NCBI GenBank assembly: GCA_900550745.1
Contig: URTO01000176.1
Span: 1 to 5,086, forward strand
Direction: 5' to 3'
From: an uncultured Desulfovibrio sp.
GTDB lineage: Bacteria; Desulfobacterota; Desulfovibrionia; Desulfovibrionales; Desulfovibrionaceae
DNA: 5,086 nucleotides
Each line of letters begins with the position of its first letter. Position 1 is the stretch's first letter. Both the position numbers and the translations under genes were made by a program. Under the pieces are notes generated by a model. It did no database searches, was not told the DNA's origin, and was given only the letters and a program-made list of their open reading frames with translations. Shown here one piece after another: positions 1 to 5,086 of the stretch.

Positions 1-14
1 CAGGACGGCATGTT

Positions 15-30
15 CGGCCGACGGCGGCCG
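15..30. repeat. GC-rich inverted repeat
   Basis: CGGCCG at 15-20 and again at 25-30 can pair around an ACGG loop. The same stretch reads as a tandem decamer (15-24 and 25-34, differing only at the last two bases). There is no T-run after it on either strand, so it is not a standard terminator. Confidence 0.4.
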
Positions 31-45
31 ACCGGGGCCATATGT

Positions 46-61
46 TGCCAAGCACTTGCCA
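46..61 (-). promoter_or_regulatory. Sigma54-like -24/-12 element pointing left
   Basis: On the minus strand this reads TGGCAAGTGCTTGGCA, against the sigma54 consensus TGGCACG-N4-TTGCA, with GG and GC at the correct distance. Transcription would begin near position 35 and leave the window, toward a possible divergent gene that is not visible. It also appears as the direct repeat TTGCCA (45-50 and 56-61) on the + strand, so another reading is a tandem activator site. Confidence 0.35.
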
Positions 62-67
62 TGTCTT

Positions 68-79
68 GTGTCTTGACAC
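68..79. promoter_or_regulatory. Short palindrome overlapping the putative -35, possible operator
   Basis: GTGTC-TT-GACAC is a perfect 5-2-5 inverted repeat that covers the TTGACA at 73-78. A protein bound here would block the -35. The site is short and could be chance; no specific regulator can be named. Confidence 0.3.
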
Positions 80-102
80 GTGTTTGCCCGGTCGCCTACA
101 CC
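73..102 (+). promoter_or_regulatory. Possible sigma70-type promoter for the qrc operon
   Basis: A perfect TTGACA at 73-78 is followed after 18 bases by TACACC at 97-102, a weak -10 (three of six consensus bases). Transcription would start near 109, giving a leader of about 130 bases before qrcA. The -35 is strong and the -10 poor, so activation by a regulator is possible; this is inference from sequence alone. Confidence 0.4.
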
Positions 103-114
103 ATGATGACGGTG

Positions 115-152
115 AAAAAGCGCGCCCGTTCCCCCTTGCGGGAAAAGGGCGC
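115..152 (-). terminator. Strong hairpin with T-run on the minus strand, terminator-like
   Basis: GCGCCC-type arms (122-127 with 147-152) pair perfectly, and an inner stem (129-133 with 140-144) continues after a small internal loop, leaving a 6-base loop at 134-139. On the minus strand the stem is followed within two bases by TTTTT (115-119), as in an intrinsic terminator for leftward transcripts. No leftward gene precedes it. On the + strand only a TTTT at 162-165 follows, ten bases on, so it could instead be a leader structure of the qrc transcript. Confidence 0.4.
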
Positions 153-197
153 CAAGGACGGTTTTCCTGTCTCATGACGTGCCGCGGCCAAGAGGCG

Positions 198-222
198 AAT
201 GGTTTTCAGCAACACAACCATT
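198..222 (+). promoter_or_regulatory. Leader stem-loop just before the qrcA ribosome binding site
   Basis: AATGGTT (198-204) pairs perfectly with AACCATT (216-222) around an 11-base loop. The stem ends four bases before AGAGG at 226. It could affect translation initiation or mRNA stability; this is inferred from position only. Confidence 0.35.
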
Positions 223-225
223 TCA

Positions 226-230
226 AGAGG
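226..230 (+). promoter_or_regulatory. Ribosome binding site of qrcA
   Basis: AGAGG lies 8 bases before the ATG at 239 and decides the start over the in-frame GTG at 179. It sits in the second copy of an 11-base direct repeat (224-234) and just after a leader stem-loop (198-222). Confidence 0.75.
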
Positions 231-238
231 CGAAGGGT

Positions 239-880
239 ATGGAGGATAGGCAGAACAACGCGCCTTCCCACGAGAAGGCCCGCAGTCTGGCAAAACGACT
301 TGAATTCGGTCCCGCACCGTTCATCGTCGGTCTTGTCGTTGCGCTCGTGTTTGGCTGGTGGATTTTCCCGGAACTTTTGTTCAGCAGACAGGATCAGCCT
401 GTGCAGTTCAGCCATGAGACGCATCTCAAAGATGCTTCCCTGGACTGTTCGGTCTGTCACCATCTCCGTGCGGACGGGACGTTCGACGCCCTGCCCTCCA
501 CGAAGGACTGTGCGGTCTGCCACTCGCAGATGCTCGGCAAAAGCAAGGCCGAACGGGTCTTCTTCAACGAATACGTCAAGAAGGGCAAGGAAGTGGACTG
601 GAAAGTCTACCAGAAGCAGCCTGACAACGTATTCTTCAGCCATGCCGTGCACTCGCTGGCGACCTGCAACAACTGTCATGAGTTCTCCGAGCGTGAGCTT
701 TGTTCCTCGTGCCATCTCGACATGGCTTCCAGCAAAAAGCCGCCCGTGTTCCGCGAGAACAGGATCTCCGGCTACAGCCAGGACACCATGAAGATGTGGC
801 AGTGTGAAGCATGCCATGCCAATCCCAATCACTTTGGCAGCACCAATGCCAGCAACGCGTGCTTTGTCTGCCACAAGTAA
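239..880 (+). CDS. qrcA: QrcA, membrane-anchored hexaheme cytochrome c of the Qrc menaquinone reductase
   Basis: This is the electron-entry subunit of the Qrc complex; in Desulfovibrio it takes electrons from type I cytochrome c3 in the periplasm. The 213-residue protein has a short charged N-terminus, one membrane segment at about residues 27-48 acting as an uncleaved signal anchor, and a periplasmic domain. Six CXXCH heme c motifs start at C70, C91, C143, C155, C189 and C208. Two FSHxxH-type segments (H59/H62 and H135/H138) resemble class III/c7 cytochrome ligand patterns. The periplasmic part has six further histidines outside the motifs. I chose the ATG at 239 because AGAGG at 226-230 lies 8 bases upstream; an in-frame GTG at 179 has no such site and would add a non-signal-like extension. 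It is the first gene of the operon, 10 bases before qrcB. Heme count, anchor and gene order make the assignment firm. Its codon use looks less strongly GC-biased than that of qrcB-qrcD. Confidence 0.95.
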   Translation: MEDRQNNAPSHEKARSLAKRLEFGPAPFIVGLVVALVFGWWIFPELLFSRQDQPVQFSHETHLKDASLDCSVCHHLRADGTFDALPSTKDCAVCHSQMLGKSKAERVFFNEYVKKGKEVDWKVYQKQPDNVFFSHAVHSLATCNNCHEFSERELCSSCHLDMASSKKPPVFRENRISGYSQDTMKMWQCEACHANPNHFGSTNASNACFVCHK

Positions 881-884
881 GGAG
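879..884 (+). promoter_or_regulatory. Ribosome binding site of qrcB
   Basis: AAGGAG overlaps the last two bases of the qrcA stop codon and lies 6 bases before the ATG at 891. This arrangement suggests translational coupling and fixes the start after the in-frame ATG at 804. Confidence 0.85.
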
Positions 885-890
885 ACACCA

Positions 891-3008
891 ATGCTTGACA
901 GACGAGGCTTTCTGAAATTCATCGGCGGGGCCGCCGTGGGTACGCTGGCGACTCCTGTGATCTGGAAGGGTTTGGACGATATCTCCATCTGGTCGCAAAA
1001 CTGGCCGTGGATCCCTTCCCTGCAATACGGCAACAACGAAAACACGTATATCCGCACGGTCAGCAAGCTCTGCCCTTCCGCCGGGGCCACCAAAATCCGC
1101 CTCGTGGGCGGGCGTCCCGTGCGCGTCCTCAGCGATCCTGAGAGCCCGCTTGGCGGCGGCGTCACCGCGCTGGCCGCCACCGAAGTCCAGATGCGCTACA
1201 GCCCGGCCCGCCTCAAGCGGCCCCTGCTCCGCAGCCCGGACGGGGCCTACGGGGAAATCACGTGGGAAGAGGCTGAAAAGCTGCTGCTCGAAAAACTCGC
1301 CGCAGCCAAGAAACAGGCCGGGTGTGACCATGACAGCGTGGTCTGCATTTCCGGCGACGAAAACGGCACCATGAACGAGCTGCTCGCGGGCTTTGCCGCC
1401 CAGACCGGCTCAGGCCACTTCTTCGCCATGCCCAGCGATGCGCAGACCACCGCGCAGGCGTGGAGGCTCATGGGTGGGCGCGGGCGCGTCGGCTTCGACA
1501 TCCCCAACAGCGACTACGTCTTCGCCGTCGGCGCCAACGTGCTGGAAACGTGGGGCCCGGTGGTCGTCAACCGCCACGCGTGGGGGCAGGCCCGTCCTGC
1601 GGGCGCCGAACCCGCCATGCGCCTGGCCTATGCCGGGCCCGTACAGAACAACACGGCCGCGGGCGCCGATCTCTGGCTGCCCATCAAGCCCGGCACGGAA
1701 CTGTTCCTGCTCCTTGGCGTCGCCCGCCAGCTCATCAAGGACGGCGTGGCCGCCCCCGCCAAAGGGCTGGATGAATTCGTGGAGCTGGTCGCCAAATGGA
1801 CGCCGGAAAAGGTCTGCGCAATCACGGGCCTCATGCCCGAACGCTTCGCCGCCGTCGTCGAAGGGCTCAAGAAGGCCAAGAAGCCCCTCGTGGTCGTCGG
1901 TTCCGAGATGGATCAAGGCGGCGGCACCGCCCCCGTCCGCATCGGCATGGCGATCAACATGCTCCTCGACCGCGTGAACAAGGAAGGCGGGATGCGCGTT
2001 ATCCCGCTGGCCCCCGCCGCGGTGAAAGGTTCCGCATCCTATGACGTGCTCATGCAGGGCGACCTTGTCAGCTACGCCGCTGAAATGGCGCAGGGGAACA
2101 GGCCCGAAGTGGGCGTCCTCATGATCTATGAGGCAAACCCCGTCTATGCCCTGCCCGGCAAGGACATTGAAGCCGTCTTCAAGAAAAGCGGCTTCTCGGT
2201 GGCCTTCACCTGCTTCTTCGATGAAACCGCCCGCCGCTGCGATCTCGTGCTGCCCAACGCCCTGGGCCTCGAACGCTACGACGACGTGGCCGACCCCTTC
2301 GGCTACGGCAAATTCGTCTACGCGCTGGTTCGCCCCGTGGCCGAGCCGCTCTATCAGGCGCGGCCCGCCGGCGACGTGATCATCGACATGGCCTACAAGC
2401 TCGGCATCAACCTCGGCGTTTCCGACGTCGTGACCATGCTCAAGACCAAAGCCTTCAACATGGGCGCCGACTGGGGCTCCCTGAGCGACGGCAACGTCTA
2501 CGTCAGCGACATCGTGGTTCCCCAAAAGGTATTGAAAGAGATCTTGGAGTACGGCTCAGATTCCGGACTCTCCGCCGCCATCGAGAAGGCCGAAGCCCAA
2601 GCCTCCTCCGGCAAGGGGCTGGCCGTGGCCTTCGTGAGCAAGCTTGGCCTCGGCACGCCCGAAACCGCCATCCCGCCCTTCAACACCAAGCTCATCACCA
2701 ACGATGAACTGGACAAAAACGTGCTCGTCGCCGCCGTCAACGGGGCCACGCTCAAAAAGCTCGGCCTGTACGAGGGCAACCGCGTCGTCCTGACCGGCAA
2801 GGCCGGGAAGGTTATGGCGAAGATCCGCGTCTTTGAAGGCGTTACCGACGATACCGTAGCGTTGACCATGGGCTTCGGGCATACGGCTTTCGGGGAGTTC
2901 AACGACGGCAAGGGCATGGACGTTATGGCCCTCGTCACGCCCTCTTTCGAGCCCGGTTCCGGCCTCTCCGTCTGGAACGATACCCGCGTGAACGTCGCCC
3001 AAGCATAA
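891..3008 (+). CDS. qrcB: QrcB, Tat-exported molybdopterin-oxidoreductase-family subunit with a degenerate cofactor site
   Basis: This is the large periplasmic subunit of the Qrc complex, 705 residues, belonging to the CISM/molybdopterin oxidoreductase family and related to the N-terminal part of ActB in alternative complex III. A twin-arginine signal is clear: R4-R5 followed by G-F-L-K, then a hydrophobic stretch at about 10-24. The region near residues 55-112 matches the family N-terminal domain (LVGGRPVRVL, then RYSPARLKRPLLR). The C-terminal dinucleotide-binding-like domain spans about 605-700, with LGLYEGNRV and GFGH near 661-664. Only one N-terminal cysteine, C61, remains of the usual four-cysteine [4Fe-4S] motif, and no Cys or Sec stands where a molybdenum ligand is expected (around 177-190). 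The D. vulgaris protein was reported to lack molybdenum, so a structural role is likely. The ATG at 891 is preceded by AAGGAG at 879-884, overlapping the qrcA stop. An in-frame ATG at 804 lies inside qrcA and would bury the Tat signal, so it was rejected. Confidence 0.94.
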   Translation: MLDRRGFLKFIGGAAVGTLATPVIWKGLDDISIWSQNWPWIPSLQYGNNENTYIRTVSKLCPSAGATKIRLVGGRPVRVLSDPESPLGGGVTALAATEVQMRYSPARLKRPLLRSPDGAYGEITWEEAEKLLLEKLAAAKKQAGCDHDSVVCISGDENGTMNELLAGFAAQTGSGHFFAMPSDAQTTAQAWRLMGGRGRVGFDIPNSDYVFAVGANVLETWGPVVVNRHAWGQARPAGAEPAMRLAYAGPVQNNTAAGADLWLPIKPGTELFLLLGVARQLIKDGVAAPAKGLDEFVELVAKWTPEKVCAITGLMPERFAAVVEGLKKAKKPLVVVGSEMDQGGGTAPVRIGMAINMLLDRVNKEGGMRVIPLAPAAVKGSASYDVLMQGDLVSYAAEMAQGNRPEVGVLMIYEANPVYALPGKDIEAVFKKSGFSVAFTCFFDETARRCDLVLPNALGLERYDDVADPFGYGKFVYALVRPVAEPLYQARPAGDVIIDMAYKLGINLGVSDVVTMLKTKAFNMGADWGSLSDGNVYVSDIVVPQKVLKEILEYGSDSGLSAAIEKAEAQASSGKGLAVAFVSKLGLGTPETAIPPFNTKLITNDELDKNVLVAAVNGATLKKLGLYEGNRVVLTGKAGKVMAKIRVFEGVTDDTVALTMGFGHTAFGEFNDGKGMDVMALVTPSFEPGSGLSVWNDTRVNVAQA

Positions 3009-3011
3009 GGA
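3007..3011 (+). promoter_or_regulatory. Ribosome binding site of qrcC
   Basis: AAGGA begins within the qrcB stop codon and lies 9 bases before the ATG at 3021. Confidence 0.75.
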
Positions 3012-3020
3012 TTCGTAATC

Positions 3021-3788
3021 ATGTCCGAAGTGAAAGAATTCGACATCAAATGGACAATGGTCGTCGATCTTGACAAGTGCACGGGCTGCGGCGCCTGCAT
3101 GGTGGCCTGCCAAGCCGAAAACAATGTCGCCCCCAACCCCGACGGCACGAACAAGGTCCGCTCCATCAACTGGATGAAGGTGTACCGCCTCTCCAACAAT
3201 AAACCGTTCCCGGAACACGACACGGCCTACCTGCCCCGCCCCTGCATGCAGTGCGGGAAGCCCTCCTGCGTGTCCGTCTGCCCCGTCGTCGCCACCGACA
3301 AGAACGAAGAGGGCGGCATCGTCAGCCAGGTCTATCCCCGCTGCATCGGCTGCCGGTACTGCATGGCCTCATGCCCTTACCATGCCCGTTACTTCAACTG
3401 GTATGATCCGATCTGGCCGGAAGGCATGGAAAAAACCCTCACCCCGGACGTTTCCGTCCGTCCCCGCGGCGTGGTGGAGAAGTGCACCTTCTGCCATCAC
3501 CGCTGGATGAAGGCCAAGGACAAGGCCATTGCCGAGGGGCGCAACCCCTACGATCTGGCCGATGGGGAATATGTGACCTCCTGCACCGAGGTATGCCCCA
3601 ACGGGGCAATCTCCTTCGGCGATTCCAAGAATCCCGAACACAAGGTGTATGAGCTGATCCGGAGCCCCCACGCCTTCCGCCTTCTGGAGCGCCTGGGAAC
3701 CGACCCGCAGGTGTACTACCTGAGCAAGCGCGAATGGGTGCGCCGTCAGGGCGACAACTACCTGGAAAACGAAAAGACCAAGGGGTAG
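3021..3788 (+). CDS. qrcC: QrcC, four-cluster iron-sulfur subunit
   Basis: This is the periplasmic electron-wire subunit of Qrc, 255 residues, of the DmsB/PsrB/NrfC-like ferredoxin family and matching the C-terminal part of ActB. It holds exactly sixteen cysteines in four groups: C20/C23/C26/C30, C75/C78/C83/C87, C108/C111/C114/C118, and C155/C158 with C188/C192. That is enough for four cubane-type clusters with the usual cross-pairing between groups. The characterised complex contains one [3Fe-4S] cluster and several [4Fe-4S] clusters; no cysteine is missing here, so the sequence does not by itself show which site loses an iron. There is no signal peptide, which fits export bound to the Tat-signalled QrcB (inference from related complexes). 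The start is supported by AAGGA at 3007-3011, which lies 9 bases upstream and overlaps the qrcB stop. It lies 12 bases after qrcB and 4 bases before qrcD. Confidence 0.95.
   Translation: MSEVKEFDIKWTMVVDLDKCTGCGACMVACQAENNVAPNPDGTNKVRSINWMKVYRLSNNKPFPEHDTAYLPRPCMQCGKPSCVSVCPVVATDKNEEGGIVSQVYPRCIGCRYCMASCPYHARYFNWYDPIWPEGMEKTLTPDVSVRPRGVVEKCTFCHHRWMKAKDKAIAEGRNPYDLADGEYVTSCTEVCPNGAISFGDSKNPEHKVYELIRSPHAFRLLERLGTDPQVYYLSKREWVRRQGDNYLENEKTKG
3780..3785 (+). promoter_or_regulatory. Ribosome binding site of qrcD
   Basis: AAGGGG lies in the last codons of qrcC, 7 bases before the ATG at 3793. Only 4 bases separate the two genes, so coupling is likely. Confidence 0.7.
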
Positions 3789-3792
3789 GTCA

Positions 3793-5052
3793 ATGGAAGT
3801 GAAAAACTACAACCAGCCCGTCGACGCCGCCCTCTTCCCTGAAGGGTGCCCGCGTTGTTCGCTGCTGAAATTCCTGCTGCATCTTGTTCCCGTGGCCGCG
3901 GTCGGCCTGTGGGGCGCCTATGCCGCCTTCCGCGTCCTTGCCTATGGCCTCGGCGAAACCGGCCTTGACGACTACTTCGGGTTCGGCCTCTGGATCACCT
4001 TCGACCTCGCCGTCATCGCCCTCGGCGCGGGCGCGTTCTTCACCGGCGCGCTGCGCTACCTGCTGAACATCGACGCCTTGAAGAACATCATCAACCTGAC
4101 GGTCGTGGTGGGCTTCCTGTGCTACTCCGGCGCCATGCTGGTGCTCGTTCTCGACATCGGCCAGCCGCTCCGCGCATGGTTCGGCTACTGGCATCCGAAC
4201 GTCCACTCCATGCTGACCGAAGTCATCTTCTGCATCACCTGCTACTGCACCGTGCTCATCATCGAGTACGTGCCTTTGGCGCTGGAAAACCGGCAGTTGG
4301 CGAAGAACAAGCTCGCCCACGCCATCGCCCACAATTTCCACCTGATCATGCCCCTGTTCGCGGGCATCGGCGCCTTCCTGTCCACGTTCCACCAAGGCTC
4401 CCTCGGCGGCATGTACGGCGTGCTTTTCGGCCGCCCCTACATCCTGCGCGACGGCTTCTTCATCTGGCCGTGGACGTTCTTCCTGTATATCCTCTCCGCC
4501 GTGGGTTCCGGCCCCATGTTCACCGTGCTCGTCTGCACGTTCATGGAAAAGCTCACCGGCCGCAGGCTCGTCTCCTGGGACGTGAAGCAGCTCATGGGCA
4601 AAATCGCCGGGACGATGTTCACCATCTACATGGTGTTCAAGCTGGCCGACACCGCCGCGTGGGTTTGGGACATCCTCCCCCGTTCCGGCATGACTTTCGA
4701 TCAGATGTTCCACGGCTGGATCTACGGCAAGTGGCTCCTCTTCGCCGAGCTCGTGGTTTGCGGCGTCGTGCCCGCATACCTGCTCTTCTCGAAGAAGTGC
4801 CGCTCCAACCCGGCCCTGTTCTACCTTGGCGGCATCCTCGCCTGCGTCGGCGTGACCATCAACCGCTACGTCATGACCGTTCAGGCCCTCGCCATCCCGG
4901 TCATGCCCTTCGACACATGGGAATTCTACACTCCCAACTGGGCCGAATGGGGCGCGTCCTTCATGGTCATTTCCTATGCATGGCTCTGCCTTGCCATCTC
5001 TTACCGCTATCTCCCAAGTGGATGGCTTGCTTTCGTCCAATTCCCCCAGTAA
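3793..5052 (+). CDS. qrcD: QrcD, NrfD-family integral membrane menaquinone-binding subunit
   Basis: This is the membrane subunit of Qrc, 419 residues, of the NrfD/PsrC/ActC family, where menaquinone is reduced. About ten hydrophobic helices can be drawn: near 26-51, 64-84, 97-121, 141-163, 183-201, 222-247, 265-285, 311-333, 341-361 and 386-404. Polar residues likely near the quinone site or proton path include D121, R127, H134, H138, E143 and H200 (in STFHQGSLGG, a family-like motif); their exact roles are inferred from the family, not shown here. A C-x2-C pair (C19, C22) sits just before helix 1. The start ATG at 3793 is preceded by AAGGGG at 3780-3785, only 4 bases after the qrcC stop. The C-terminus is odd: after SYRYLP (403-408) come eleven residues (SGWLAFVQFPQ) written in codons unlike the rest of the gene (CCA AGT GGA, CTT GCT, CAA). 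The native end may therefore be altered by a junction; the core assignment is not affected. Confidence 0.92.
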   Translation: MEVKNYNQPVDAALFPEGCPRCSLLKFLLHLVPVAAVGLWGAYAAFRVLAYGLGETGLDDYFGFGLWITFDLAVIALGAGAFFTGALRYLLNIDALKNIINLTVVVGFLCYSGAMLVLVLDIGQPLRAWFGYWHPNVHSMLTEVIFCITCYCTVLIIEYVPLALENRQLAKNKLAHAIAHNFHLIMPLFAGIGAFLSTFHQGSLGGMYGVLFGRPYILRDGFFIWPWTFFLYILSAVGSGPMFTVLVCTFMEKLTGRRLVSWDVKQLMGKIAGTMFTIYMVFKLADTAAWVWDILPRSGMTFDQMFHGWIYGKWLLFAELVVCGVVPAYLLFSKKCRSNPALFYLGGILACVGVTINRYVMTVQALAIPVMPFDTWEFYTPNWAEWGASFMVISYAWLCLAISYRYLPSGWLAFVQFPQ

Positions 5053-5086
5053 TGGAGTGCGTGGCTGCTGGTGTCCGTCAAACCAA
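5053..5086. other. Short unassigned 3' end
   Basis: The 34 bases after the qrcD stop hold no terminator hairpin and no recognisable gene. An ATG overlaps the qrcD stop (5052-5054) and its frame stays open to the window edge for eleven codons, but it has no Shine-Dalgarno sequence and no recognisable product. Confidence 0.4.

Larger units (their letters stand above)
189..234 (+). repeat. 11-base direct repeat containing the qrcA ribosome binding site
   Basis: CAAGAGGCGAA occurs at 189-199 and 224-234, 35 bases apart start to start. Both copies run toward an ATG (199 and 239), but in the first the AGAGG-to-ATG gap is only 3 bases, too short for good initiation. The second copy carries the real qrcA site. 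Confidence 0.6.

Noticed and set aside
1..177. Open frame from the left edge to TGA 175-177, possibly the end of an upstream gene
   Set aside because: Frame 1 is open but uses mixed codons, the translation has no recognisable features, and it would overlap the promoter-like and hairpin elements; 58 open codons are expected by chance at this GC content.
42..791. + strand open frame of 249 codons over the leader and qrcA
   Set aside because: It runs out of frame through the heme motifs of qrcA, has R/S/T/P-rich composition and lacks a Shine-Dalgarno sequence.
206..1180. Minus-strand open frame of 324 codons across qrcA and the start of qrcB
   Set aside because: It spans two well-supported genes and their junction, which a real gene would not be expected to do.
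1410..2525. Minus-strand open frame of 371 codons opposite qrcB
   Set aside because: Antisense shadow with low-complexity composition and no recognisable motif; qrcB is well supported.
3790..5040. Long minus-strand open frame of 416 codons opposite qrcD
   Set aside because: It is the mirror of a GC-ending-codon gene; the translation is rich in H, G, E, D and A with no domain, and qrcD on the + strand has clear membrane helices and a ribosome binding site.
5022..5086. Possible new gene start at ATG 5022 or ATG 5052, open to the window edge
   Set aside because: No Shine-Dalgarno sequence, too short to recognise, and overlapping the qrcD end; kept only as part of the junction observation.
1..5086. 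CRISPR array, tRNA, rRNA or complete insertion sequence
   Set aside because: No regularly spaced repeats, no tRNA- or rRNA-like sequence, and no transposase was recognised anywhere in the window.

Overview
The window carries one complete, compact operon on the + strand, qrcA-qrcB-qrcC-qrcD. It encodes the Qrc complex (menaquinone reductase) of sulfate-reducing bacteria. The GC-rich coding sequence, the hexaheme cytochrome, and the gene order cytochrome / molybdopterin-family protein / four-cluster ferredoxin-like protein / NrfD-type membrane protein all point to a Desulfovibrio-like member of the Desulfovibrionales. The species cannot be fixed from the sequence. I do not see a new biological system here. 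The core is a known respiratory complex, and the less explained parts are the leader and the extreme 3' end.

Layout. Positions 1-238 hold no convincing gene. They contain a GC-rich inverted repeat, a sigma54-like element pointing left, a possible sigma70 promoter overlapped by a short palindrome, a strong hairpin, and a leader stem-loop next to the qrcA ribosome binding site. qrcA (239-880), qrcB (891-3008), qrcC (3021-3788) and qrcD (3793-5052) follow with gaps of 10, 12 and 4 bases, each with its own Shine-Dalgarno sequence, and no internal promoter or terminator is evident. The last 34 bases hold no recognisable gene or terminator.

How the genes work together. In the characterised Desulfovibrio vulgaris complex, periplasmic hydrogenases and formate dehydrogenases reduce the soluble type I cytochrome c3, which passes electrons to the hemes of QrcA. 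QrcB is a molybdopterin-family protein that acts as a scaffold. QrcC wires electrons through iron-sulfur clusters to the membrane protein QrcD, where menaquinone is reduced. The menaquinol then feeds sulfate reduction. Sequence features here fit that role: six CXXCH motifs in QrcA, a twin-arginine signal on QrcB only, exactly sixteen cysteines in QrcC, and about ten membrane helices in QrcD.

Points worth a second look: the QrcD C-terminus, where codon choice changes abruptly in the last dozen codons; the degenerate cofactor site of QrcB; six spare histidines in QrcA that match its six hemes; and a duplicated 11-base ribosome-binding-site segment in the qrcA leader.
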